From NCBI RefSeq assembly GCF_001522545.3, contig NC_031773.1, positions 43,692,786 through 43,756,785 of the forward strand: a stretch of 64,000 bases of DNA, read 5' to 3'. Positions 53,418 to 64,000 of this stretch are shown here, one piece after another; the stretch's first letter is position 1, and each line of letters begins with the position of its first letter. Position numbers and translations under genes: made by a program. This DNA comes from Parus major (Eukaryota > Chordata > Aves > Passeriformes > Paridae). The notes below the pieces were generated by a model. The model saw nothing but the letters and a program-made list of their open reading frames with translations, was not told the DNA's origin and made no database searches.

Positions 53418-55110
53418 AGACATCCCATACCCTTGCCTGGTTAATGCACCATGCATTGTATAGCTTCATTGTGAACAGAAATGGCGACTGATATAGCTGA
53501 AAAAACCTATTTTAATGGACCGAGTTTTAATTAGTTTTGTTTTGGTTTTTTTTTAATTGAAAATAAAAACCAGAACCTTAGCAGAACTGTAAATGTGTGT
53601 GAGAGTGTGGATGTCTTGGGACTGGTCTGGGAAATTTGTGATATTTTGATTTTTTTTCCTATATGTGTAATAAAACAAGTTACACAAGGTGAATGGTAGT
53701 CTTGGAGATCTTTTTTTATTCATACAAATCTAAAGAGGGGAATGAGATTCCTGTTGAGTATGAATAATGGCAATCTTCAGTCATTTGGTGTCCTCTGAGT
53801 CTTACTTTTGTTCACTATTCCAAATGTCATTTTGTGTGTTAGAAAATATCAGGACTCCTATCTTACATAAGCTGCATTAAAAATACAGCTTCTCTGCCTT
53901 TGTTTCAAAGCCAATTAAAGTGTAAAGCTGAAATAATACAATGTGGTTAAACTATAGATCAAATGTTGTGCAGATGTATCATTGAACGGTACTCAGTCCA
54001 TTTTATGCTAATATAAAATACAGAAACACTATGTTTACTTCCTTTATAAATCAAGCAAATCTTGTTTTTATTGCAGAGAGTGGGAGGTGAGGTAATAGTA
54101 GAGTGGGAGGATAATTTAGAATAGAGGTACCTGGAACATGCAGATACAGTGCTCCAGAGTATTAGGATATGTTATGTTCCTTTTGAGAACTTGTTTGTAA
54201 TGATTTTTAATAACATCCCACAAGAGGAAGCAGAATGTAAGTATGCTGAAATCCAATCAAAGTTGTGATATAAAGTTCAGGATCATTTATATCAGATGAG
54301 AATCTTAATAGGAGGGCAATCAACAATTTTGTCGGGAGCTCAGTCCATACTCCTTCAATTTATTGAAGTTGTGAGTGGTCTGACCTGTCTGTTTTCTGAA
54401 AGAACTCTATATTTAGTAGTTATCAGAAACTGAAAGGGCAATAATATGGAAAAAATGTGGAGAAGAAGATAGTAATTCTAACTGGTAATGAGGCCGTGTG
54501 TAACAGTCAGAATTTTTTTTTCCAGCTGACATATAACAAAATGAAGAAAAATGGAAAGTAAACATTCGACTTCCATCTAATTTTTCCTTCTAGTTAGGAT
54601 GTCCCATTTTGGTTTGACAGAGTTGGCATCCTTTAACTCAAGTCTGTTTATTCAGTAAAAAAGAGGCTCTACCAGTATCACTACTTCTTCTTCAGTTATT
54701 TCATCCCCAGGAAAGAAAACTGCCTACTTGGTATTGGATTTCTTAGTATACAGTTGATCTGATACTGTAAATAACTTCTTTCACAGAGGCATATTTTTCT
54801 AGAGGAGAACAAACTTAGGGGAGCTTCTAAAATTTGAAAGGACATATTTTGGCAAGAGAGAGCTAATGATAATAATAGAAATATGTCTAAAAAAATATCT
54901 ACTTGCAGAAAGCTTTTCATAGCAATCTGGTAGGAAATCTACCTACCCAAAAAGTGCTGTCTTTTAACAAATGGCTTCTAGACTCATGCTTGTTTTTAAA
55001 ATTGTTGCTTTGACTCATTCAGGAAAAAAGATCAGCAACATTGCAGCAAAGTTTGTGGTGTCTTTAGGTTGAAATGTTGACATCAAAATTGGTGTGAGAT
55101 TTATAATGAG

Positions 55111-55180
55111 TCTGTGTGTATATATGTATATATATGCATATTTACCTCTGTGTGTGTATGTATGTACGCATATATATGTG
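55111..55180. repeat. Imperfect TG/TA microsatellite
   Basis: Alternating purine-pyrimidine sequence made of GTGTGT, TATATA and GTATGTATGTA units with interruptions (TTTACCTC at 55141-55148). It is likely length-polymorphic. Confidence 0.85.
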
Positions 55181-56388
55181 ACATCTGATGGCAACATCAG
55201 TGACTGAAGGAGTAATAAAAACTCGATTTTTTTGAGGAATCCTGGCATTATTTTGACAGATATCTTTGAAGAATAGACAGAACTAAATGTTGACTTACCA
55301 GCTAGGCCCCCAGTTAAGAAGACTGCTGAAAATGTGATATTAGATATAATAAGTGTTGTGATGGTGTTTAGAAACAGCAAATTTATTGGCTTCTTTAAAC
55401 AAAAGCATTTCCTAGGAGCAGGTGTGTCCACAATCATGTGGCTTTGGAAGTGGGTGGGAAAGTTTACCTTTTGTATCCATGTTGGTGAAAGTAATTGCAA
55501 CCCTTCCCCTTCATCTGATCCCTTGCTCTGTTACAGGTCTCCTCACCTATCCCTCTCTACCTGTGCGAGTTCAGGATCACCCTGATGTCTGTACCTAGAT
55601 TTGTAGGAAACTGTTTCTGTTGTGGTTATGCATTTAATAGTTGGGCTGCTTATGCCAGCTAATTCTTTTCTTTTCTCCTCATCATAAAAGCTCTTCCTTG
55701 CCTTATATGTAAGCAGATGTATATTAATCTGCCTTGAAAACCACTTGTTATCTACCAGGCTTCCCAGTTATCCCATGTGTATGCAAAAGACAAAGTAACT
55801 TTAGAGTAATTTATTCCTTATAAGTACTTTCCAAGCAGTGAAGCACTAGATTGCACTGTAATGCATATCATCAAATTAAAAAAAAAAATTACTATCAAGG
55901 TCTTTGATTAGGACACTCAAAAAATACACATATTTCATGGGATATGCAAGTGTCATTGGATATGGTGAAAGGACATCCACTAAGAAATGTAAACATATTT
56001 TGTACAAGACATTGAAACCTCATGCAAATGGAAATGCACAAGTTCAATGGAAACTTTGACCCAAATGGATAGTTAGTTGTAGCCTACAGATTCTTATTCA
56101 AATCATTAACTGCATCTCACGGTGTCTTGCAAAGAAAGAAAGAGGCTATTGCTTAATGAGCCTTTCTTTGAAATAGATCTGACAGCCAAGCTTCTTACGA
56201 TTGGCCAATTTAGGATTTAGAAAATGGTTTAATTTAATTCAAACACTAGGGCTTTGTAAATGATTATATATGTATGTATGTACTACATGCAATAGTAAAA
56301 TTGTCAGATGTGTTATATACTTCATTTGCCATAAACTCCCAGCTGCCCTGCCTGCATTTTGCCCATTAATCTGTCATGGACTTTAACA

Positions 56389-56410
56389 CTTCAGAAACAC
56401 GTTTCTGAAG
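56389..56410. repeat. Perfect inverted repeat, 10 bp arms
   Basis: CTTCAGAAAC at 56389-56398 and GTTTCTGAAG at 56401-56410 are exact reverse complements around AC. It lies in an AT-rich, repeat-poor stretch. It could be a dimeric protein binding site or chance. Confidence 0.85.
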
Positions 56411-58546
56411 AGCCCAAATAATTATCTTATTTAATCTATCAAAATTAACTTGTCATATGAGTAACACTTCTTTTTTTTAACAACCAGGGATGAATTTTCC
56501 TCAGACTGTGTATTTTATTTTGCTGTTGTACATGCAGAGCCAGACAAACATGGGTACGCTGTTTCTCCCACCTGTTGTCAAATCCAGGGTGATGTTTAGT
56601 TCTGAGCATATGATGATTTTCTAGTTTGCATTTTTCAGTCTTCTTGGTTTTAAATACAAAGGATTTGTGCCACGTGGATGTAGAAATACACAGAAGTAGG
56701 TGTATGCTATAAATCAGTACTCAATTTTTTATATAAAACTGAAGATTAATAGATTTGCCTTATCAATTAGGTAGGCAGCATGAAGACAATGTTATAAGAA
56801 TTGCTATTTTTTGGATTACTAGGTTTTTTTTTCTCCCAGATAAATATTGATACAAATTTGTAACCCCTTGTGTTTTCCTGACTTTCTTGGGACTTTTTGA
56901 AAGGGAAAGTCCTTGCAAAATATACTGCTTTTATTTTTTTTACTCTAAAGCCACAGGTGATATTAACACGATCAAAGGAAAAATTAGGAAAAACGTTATT
57001 TTTCATATTAATAATTAATTTCATCACTTAATTCACTGTGGAGATTTTCAGTGTGGCAAATCACACTTTGTTTTGGGAAAGCTGTGAGGAGGAGTATTCT
57101 GGGACATCCATCCAAGCTTCTCCCACAGTGCTCATGAAGAAGGTAACACTTATTGTGGTGAATGTTGGGGTCTTGGGGAAGAAAGGAGGAGCTGGACCAG
57201 ACAGGGGTGTGAATCCTGTTGCTGCCAACACGAACACAGAGCTCTGCCCAGGCTCTGGGGCGTTTCTGGTGCTCAAGTTGTGTAGGACAAAAGGGTAACA
57301 GGTTCCAAGTTTCTGCAGGGCTGCATCCACCCTTTTTTCCATAAGCTGGAGTATGAGCAGACAGTAAGACAGCCCTGGAAGCACAGGTGTCAGCTTTTGC
57401 TGGGAGCTTCTGAGGGCAGTGAGTTGCAAGCAGTGATCTGTGCAGATTTGGAGCTACACACAAGTTTTCATTTGGTGTACTGTTACCTTTCTCTTCTTTC
57501 CTGTTCTCATCAAAAAGAAAGATGTCTCAGAGAGAGGAGCAAATCCTTTCACCCTAAAGTGATGTAAGGATGTCTGTGCAGCTTTTAGGTTTATGTTACA
57601 TCCTATCTCCAGGAGAGATGTGTAGCAGATGCTTTGATAGAAAAAATCAGCAGAACAAACAAAAATGTTTTTCAGTTTTTTGTCCGCCCTTCCATGAATT
57701 TGATAGTTTGATAGCTTCAAAATGGTATTGCTGGCAGAAGAGAAGGAAGGTGGCAGTTGAGGGGTTTATTTACTTATTTTATATTTAACTTCCTTAAATG
57801 ATATCCTGTTTGAGTCATCAGTTCTTTGAGGCAGTTTTCCACAATTTATTTTGCATTTTTAGTTTGATTAATGTATTAGTTACAATGAGATCAAGAAACT
57901 TTAAATGTTTTTGTGTATGCTTTGTTAATTTTCCCATTGAATAGTTAGGTATTTTTGTCCTAGTTTTTTTAGAGCTGCTTATTTAAATTTAAATAAGATA
58001 TTATTACTGATTGTTCATTTGTGTAATGTTAACTCATGTTTATTGGATGCTTTTAGTATGATATTGCTCATTCTCACGTGTGATTATTAAACATGTGAGT
58101 TTAAATTGTAGAGAATTATTGAACAATGACTATTAGAATGGAAGTTTTTCCATGCTATCATTATTTTATATTCAGGCTTGAATTGGCAGCAATATAAATG
58201 AGAAACATTTTGACATTTGAAGGTTTTTTCCTTTTTCTGCTTGATTGAAATGGTTGTTCACTTTGAGTGGCATTTCTGTAACAGTCCCTGGTATACAGAC
58301 TCAAGAAGCATTGACCAATTTTCAATTGAGTTCCTTCTGGCATCTCTGAGTGAAGTTTTATTCAGTTTGGTGATGACTGGAGGAGTAGAAGAAGAGTTGT
58401 ACCACCAACCTCACTGTCTCTTTATGCCTGTAGAAGCTAAACTAGTCAGTAGTTACCATGAATGGTTACCTTTCGTCTTAAAAGCATCACCATCACCTCT
58501 GTCATTCTAAAATGTTAACTCACATAATGATTAGTTCCTCAATCTA

Positions 58547-58562
58547 GGAAGGAAGGAAGGAA
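58547..58562. repeat. Short GGAA tandem repeat
   Basis: Four uninterrupted GGAA units. Such arrays are potential ETS-factor binding sites in vertebrates, but four units in noncoding DNA is unremarkable. Confidence 0.85.
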
Positions 58563-60952
58563 TTATTTGCTGCTGTGAGGAAATGATTCAGGTGTACATA
58601 AGCCCACAGAGGGTGAAAAAGGAGGCCAGGCTTCTGGCATGACAGATGGGTTGCAAGGTGGGATGAATTTAGTATGAACTGAATACAGGAGGAAATGTGG
58701 AATGGGGATTTTGGACCTTTCTCAATACAGTGAGGGAAAGGCAATGGCATGTGCCTCTGGAAGGATTAAAGTTGTTCAGAGAGAGAGGGTATGTCCCATA
58801 GAAGGCAAAAAAGCAGAGAAATCCTGGGGCATTTAGAATGACAGCATCTAGTTTTATTTTAAACAGGGAATGGAATATTAAAAGGGCTGGTGGAAGATAG
58901 GGGACTTCAAACTGGAATACTTCTGAAAACCAACTTAGTGGCTTTTGAGACTTTTAGGTAGTTGAAGTAAATTAGTTTGGGCCATTTCTTAAAAACATGG
59001 CTCTGTAAATCTTTTGCTTGTCGGTGTAAAAATAGATGATGATGCAGAGATCCAGCAGCGGCAGTGCTAATGAGTAGAGGCTGCTGCTATGCTCATTGTT
59101 TGTTGTTTTTTTCCTGAAAGACTTGTCAAGAAGACTGTCTGGATTTTTATCTAACTGCAACCTTAGTTGAATTGTTGCAACTCTTCCCTTATAATTGGGT
59201 GATATTGCTCAACTCTGAAATATTTTGTAGCCCTATTTGAAGCTGGACTTTTTATCTGTTTCAGCTTTTACAGATGTCTTGTGGCTCTGCCTGCTATTTG
59301 AGACCCACAGAGTTTGTGAACACAGTGTTTGTCTTTGAGGAAATGGGTATTTCGACTTTTTGTTGCATGTTATAGCTTTGTAGTTATATTTTATTATGAA
59401 GTGCAAGTTTTCATTAATGCATTTTCTCCATCTGAAAACTGTCTGAAGCCAAAAAAGTTACTTTTTATTGATTTCCTACACTTTTGAAAACTTCAAGTGG
59501 CCCTCACAAGTTTAATTTTTTTTCTTCTTTTTGCCCTTTTTCGTACAAGATGTACAAGATGCAGTAAATCTATGGCAAGTGTAATGTGGGAAGTCAGAGT
59601 TTACAAGGAAAGGAATATAGAAATAGTTGATACTTACGGGGTTAATATTGTGTGGGTGTAATTTTAAAGAGTTGGTGAACTTTAAAGAAATGTGTGCAAG
59701 CTCTTCCTAAGCATTATTATGTAACCTAAAAAACCTAAAATTTTTGTGCAGAATGTCTTTGTACTCTAAAGTTAAAAAGAGTAATTGAAGTTTGCAGAAC
59801 AGAATCAGGAAAACACTGTAACTATAGGTGCTTCTGGTGTTGGTTTTCGGGGTGGTTTTAATGATCTGTAGCTTGCAAATAGTTGGAAAATTTTTCTTTC
59901 AGTTCCATGAAAAGAACAGCTTGCAGCAGTGGATACGTTTTACAGTTGCATCAAGTGCACAGTTACTAAGCAAGGATGGGAAGCCTGACAGTTTTACTTC
60001 TAGCAAAGCTGACCTCTGGAGGATTTTATTAAAGGAATTTCAATTTTTTAACAGCTGAACTGAAAACAATAATCTCTCATGAAACAGAGCCAACAGATTG
60101 TATTGCTAACCACGTTCCTTCCAAACTTGGAGAACTTCAAGGAATCAATGTAGTTTAAGTTTCTAGGCACTGTTATTTGAGGCTATGGAGTACAGCTCCC
60201 TTTGTTCTAAATGCATTATGAATTATCACCGTAGTCTCTCTCTTGGTTTATGGGTGCAGTCCTCTATCTTACCTGGATGTAGCTATGATTTATGTATTAA
60301 CCTGAACTGTTTCATGGCTCCTCAGTCTTTACAGGCTGGTAAACAAGTGTCATGGCACAGAGAAAGATGTATCAGTCAGGAGTGTAGAGCCATGCTTATT
60401 TTTATTTCATTGATGCACATTCCTGTGGCAGGATGAAGGGAAACCATTAGGTTGGGACTAGAGTTTCTATCTAAAAACCAAAACAGCCCCTTCCTATATT
60501 CCCCAACCAGACAAACAACCCCCTGCAAACCAAACAGAAACCTCACTAAAAACTAAAGTGTTGTAAAAGTGATTAGTTCAGTGTTGTGTTTGGAGTACTT
60601 GTATAGGTGAAATACAGTAATTTTCAATATTTATGTACTCTCAAGATAATTTTTTTAACTGGAAAATGTAAATATGAAAGTTACTGGATAGACACAAAGA
60701 ATAAGAGACGAAAGGAAGCTGACATAATTTTTTGAGTAGAATCAAAGGAGATTTTCAATAAAATATGAAAGTTAGCTTTCCTTAAACTAGGTTTTTAATT
60801 ATTGAAATATCCTTTCCCATCACTGAAAAGAGTGAAATTCTGTAATTGAGCACTACCTATTCCTGTCATATACATGCACATCTTTTATCATACATAGGAA
60901 GCCTACAAGCTTTCTGGTTATAGTGTACATAATATAGATTATATTTGTATAT

Positions 60953-61600
60953 TGTCCTGGTTTAGGGCAAACCTCCAAATGGGGTCCCTCTAGAAAACAA
61001 ATTAAAGTGGCCTTCCCCCCTCCACCAGTTCAGGAAAAGATTTTCTTGGAGAAAAGTGGAAAAAAAACCAGTTTATTTAACAAGCAAAGTACTCACAAAC
61101 ATGAAAAAGAAAGAGAAAAATATTAAACAATGGAACCTCTCACTGTTGTGAAGAGATGGCAAATTCAGAAAGTGCTTTTCATGGGGTGTAGCTCGGCTTG
61201 CTCAGTCTCTTATCAATCCCTCTGGTTCTGGAAAGTGCCAAGGCCCAGGCCCTGGTGGGCCACAGGCCTGAGCTCCCGGGGTTTGGCTGGGTTTTCTGTC
61301 CAGAGCAGGTTTGAACAGATCCAAGGAAAAAAAACACAGTCCAGGGGACTTCTCTGCCACAGCTAGCTAAAAAAATAACTAAAATCAGAGGAAAGCTCTG
61401 TCCTGCCGTCTCTCTGTGCTGCAGACAGCACGTTCCAGGAGCAGCATGCTCTCCAGGGGGAGCGAGTGCAATTTCTGAACACAAACTGTGGCTTCTTCTC
61501 CCGCCGCTTCACTCTCAGATCCCGTCTGAAAGGTGCAGAACTTAGCATCCAGCATAAACAGAACAGAAAATTGGGGGTACAATTAAGTCACCCCAGGACA
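60953..61600 (-). mobile_element. Solo LTR of an endogenous retrovirus (minus strand)
   Basis: A 648-base unit bounded by perfect 8 bp inverted termini, TGTCCTGG at 60953-60960 and CCAGGACA at 61593-61600, the TG...CA form expected of an LTR. Orientation is minus: the reverse complement of 61072-61077 is AATAAA, placed about 120 bases from the end that starts U5. The part around 61440-61520 is relatively CpG-rich for this window, which fits a younger insertion. I remember LTRs with this terminus as abundant in songbirds. No flanking duplication is visible: the five bases before are TATAT and those after are CCGAT. No internal viral genes are present. Confidence 0.8.
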
Positions 61601-61774
61601 CCGATACATATACGTAATATTTGCCTGGAGAAGGAGGAATGGTATCTAAACACAATTATGTGGAGGAAGGAATTTGTCTGCATGTTGCTCATACTTTTTG
61701 TGAGTCTAGTGCAGGCAGGAAAGTTATGGTTCAAAAGTAGTGACCATGATTTCTAGATCCTGTGGTCCCTCCTA

Positions 61775-62068
61775 GCCATGTGTGTTGGGGTAGGGGTAAA
61801 AAAGACTAAGACAGGCTCTTCTCTGTGGTGCCCAGAGACAGGACAAGAGACAAAGAGCACAAATTCAAATACAGGATACTCAATTAAAACATAAGAAATT
61901 TTACTACTGTGAGAGTGGTCAAAGACTGGATTGGTCTACCTAGAGGCCAATGGAGACATTAAAAACCCAACTCATGGCCACAGTCAACATGCTGTAGTTG
62001 GCCCTGCTTTGATCAAGGGGTTGGACTGGGTGGACCTGCCAGCACCTCTTCCAACCTCACCTGTCCTA
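61775..62068 (+). repeat. CR1 LINE 3' region (plus strand)
   Basis: Begins with CATGTGTGTTGGGG and GTAAAAAAGAC, then AGGCTCTTCTC and CAGAGACAGGACAAGAG (around 61812-61852), the standard start of the CR1 3' untranslated region. It continues through TACTGTGAGAGTGGTCAAAG and closes with GGGGTTGGACTGGGTGG near 62016 and TCTTCCAACCTCACC near 62046. It matches the copy at 18237-18555 closely in layout, so both belong to one subfamily. The terminal 8 bp repeat is decayed. Confidence 0.88.
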
Positions 62069-63589
62069 TGTGCCATTTTCATTTTATTGCAAACAAAATG
62101 TTGGTTGCATTTCCTCTCTGATTCCCATGTTTCTACACTGTCTTTTCAGACACACCTGAGGGAAGTTTCTATGCATACTGAAAAGCTGCAATGTTGAGGG
62201 GTTTAGAACAGCTTCTTTCATATAGAGTAGTTAAAGGTTGCCATTCATTGAGAAACATTGCAGCAAAATACATATAGGGATTTAAATAAAATTTTTGGAA
62301 GCTCAGGAGTCATAGCTAGCCACTTACCTGTCCATTTTATATGTTATGTTCAAACATGGCTAAGCTTTCATGTTAACATTTTGTAAAGATCATAATTTTT
62401 CTCTATAAAGGGTTTGCTGGACTGTTCTCCATCTGTTAGCTGGCAACAGAATTTTAAGAAGTCTGCTCTATTTGCTATGCTAAAGAATACATTCACCTTG
62501 ACAGGGTCTACAGTCCTTTCTAGAGAGCCTATACTTCAGCCATCCTTAAGGAAAGTCCAACTCCACTGTTTAATCCATTATCATAAAAGGGTGGGGCCTC
62601 ATTAATTTTTGGCATGGGGAAAGAGAGTCTCATTATTATTAGGATAATAAGGTGTGCCAAAAGGATGCAATTGATACTAAATATGGTGCAAAAGGAAAAT
62701 GCTGGTTAAAGAGTAGGATCCATTAGCGTTTATGAGAAAAGGTGTATTCTCTGGGCAATGCTGTATCATCTGGAAATATTTAAAATAGTGTCTATTATGA
62801 TCATAGTGAAGCCTCAAGAAGCTGGGAGGACTTATATAATAATAACAATACCTTCTAGGTAAAATACCCTACTGAATCAGAACTGAATTAACAATATATT
62901 AACAGATATTTGAGGGAGATAAATGTAATTTTCTGAATATGCATACTGAATATGTATACCTTCTGCTTTATTTTGCACTTTGAAGGGAAGTGGGGATAAG
63001 GCATGTGAAGTTCCTATCCTTAGCCTGATTACCACATCTATTGCATTTTCACAAGGGGAAATTGTATGGCTAGCTTTTGTATCTTAGAATTCCCATCCTG
63101 ACACTGTTCTGTGGCATACACATATTATAAATATTTTTCTTTGGCCTATTATACTTCCGTACTCCATATGTTAGATAAAATTTTGTGTTCAGCCCTCAGT
63201 TTTAAAATTTGAAATGTTGAATGAATATCTGACAGTGACAAATGCTGATAAATCCTCTTCTGTTGGTATTTTGCATTCAAATGGAACAACTTGCTGCAGA
63301 ATTATAGAATGAAGATTAGATACACTTCAGGTCAGATTCTGGATTTAGCTTGTTTAGTTAGGGACAGGGACAGATGTGAAAAAAAAGATGCTGGGGCATA
63401 GCTTCTATCCACCTTTCTGTAGTAGAGCTCTTAAACTTCATGTCAGTTAATCCTGAAGCAGTCAGCTTTCTCTTACAGGTACTTGGCATGGGGAAAGCCA
63501 TTGGTAAGGTTGTGGTGGCTTTACTGTTCCAGTGACCCTTCCCATGCAACAGCACAGGGTGTGTAGGGGCAGTTTGGAAGACAGTTCTG
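62069..63589. other. No gene seen; unannotated interval
   Basis: AT-rich, with short frames only. A short direct duplication of CTGAATATG(C/T)ATAC occurs near 62932-62959. The region 63440-63590 is GC-richer and may be the decayed upstream part of the CR1 that follows. Confidence 0.6.
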
Positions 63590-64000
63590 TAAAAAAGGCC
63601 TGGGCATTGTGTTGGACAGGCTGAACACAAGGTCATCTGTGTCATGAAAACCAGCCAAGTTTTGGGTTGGAATAGGCAGAATGTAGAGAGCAGGTTGAAA
63701 TTATATGTTTTTTTTTCCATATTTTGTTGTCACTTACAAGTCAGTAGCTGTGTGACTATGTGCAGCTTAGGTCTCCCAGGACAGGAAAGATGTTCATGGG
63801 GAGTCCAGCATGGGGTCACCCAAGTGAGTGCTACAGAAATGATACATGAAGATTTGTTCAGTCTGCCCAAGAGAGGGTCTGAGGCTGATCTCAGTGCTGT
63901 CTTCTGTTATCTGATGGGAGGTTATAGACATGACCCCTCTGTTAGGACTGTGCAGTAATGAGTGAGAAGCAATTGGCACAAGAGAAATCTGATTAGTTAT
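63590..64000 (+). repeat. CR1 LINE fragment running off the window end
   Basis: AAAAAAGGCCTGGGCATTG near 63591 followed by TTGGACAGGCTGAACAC (63613-63629) corresponds to the CR1 RT C-terminal block read as KDLGVLVDRLN. Further on, TTGTTCAGTCTGCCCAAGAG (63854-63873) matches the GLFSLEKR block, and the 63900-63920 region matches the segment read YLKGG. Because the element is on the plus strand, its 3' end should lie beyond position 64000. The copy has many frame breaks. Confidence 0.65.

Larger units (their letters stand above)
53418..60952. other. No gene seen; unannotated interval
   Basis: Mostly AT-rich. The 161-codon minus frame at 55015-55500 runs through a TG/TA microsatellite and is not called. 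A GC-richer island at 57020-57440 has open frames in three registers (151 and 122 codons on minus, 86 on plus) without any recognised product. Small features are a 22 bp inverted repeat at 56389-56410 and a (GGAA)4 run at 58547-58562. Confidence 0.55.

Noticed and set aside
55015..55500. 161-codon minus-strand open frame, the longest in the window
   Set aside because: It runs through a TG/TA microsatellite that supplies a stop-free stretch, has no recognisable domain and no exon or promoter context.
61179..61582. Minus-strand frames of 101, 61 and 65 codons
   Set aside because: All lie inside the LTR at 60953-61600 and overlap one another; LTRs do not normally encode protein.
63358..63720. 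120-codon minus-strand frame
   Set aside because: Its right part is antisense to a plus-strand CR1 fragment, so it is a shadow of the repeat.
1..64000. CRISPR array, operon, phage or other prokaryotic system
   Set aside because: No spaced direct repeats, no dense long ORFs and no ribosome-binding-site pattern; vertebrate retrotransposons throughout rule out a prokaryotic source.

Overview
This window looks like bird nuclear DNA, most likely from a passerine. The sequence is AT-rich and CpG-poor. It carries many 5'-truncated CR1 LINE fragments on both strands, one of which ends in the bird-type terminal repeat (reverse complement of ATTCTGTG). It also carries two probable solo LTRs, one of which opens TGTCCTGG like LTRs I remember as common in songbirds. 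The assignment rests on recognised repeats, not on a database search.

I found no protein-coding gene, exon, tRNA, rRNA or other RNA gene that I can support. The longest open frames are 161, 151 and 148 codons; none resembles a protein I know and several overlap simple repeats or each other. The window is best read as intergenic or deep intronic sequence.

Layout: 1-7.7 kb is mostly unannotated AT-rich sequence, with one coding-like but broken minus-strand stretch near 4.2-4.8 kb. An old antisense CR1/L3-like LINE with reverse transcriptase (RT) remnants lies at 7.7-8.7 kb. A decayed endogenous-retrovirus-like element lies at 12.8-13.5 kb. CR1 pieces follow at 18.0-18.6, 24.3-24.4 and 30.3-31.4 kb. 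At 33.7-34.4 kb a 363 bp solo LTR sits inside an antisense CR1 RT fragment, with a perfect 6 bp target duplication. More CR1 pieces lie at 39.8 kb and 41.85-42.8 kb, the latter two copies in opposite orientation. From 42.8 to 60.9 kb there is little recognisable repeat; parts (47.4-48.8 kb above all) have the texture of conserved noncoding DNA, which is inference only. The last 3 kb holds a 648 bp LTR on the minus strand and two further CR1 fragments, one cut by the window end.

Nothing here forms an operon, array, defence system or other multi-gene unit. The most distinctive signals are the nested LTR-in-CR1 insertion, a perfect 14 bp-arm hairpin at 33484-33516, and an unclassified ~80 bp repeat pair at 32.5 and 34.4 kb.
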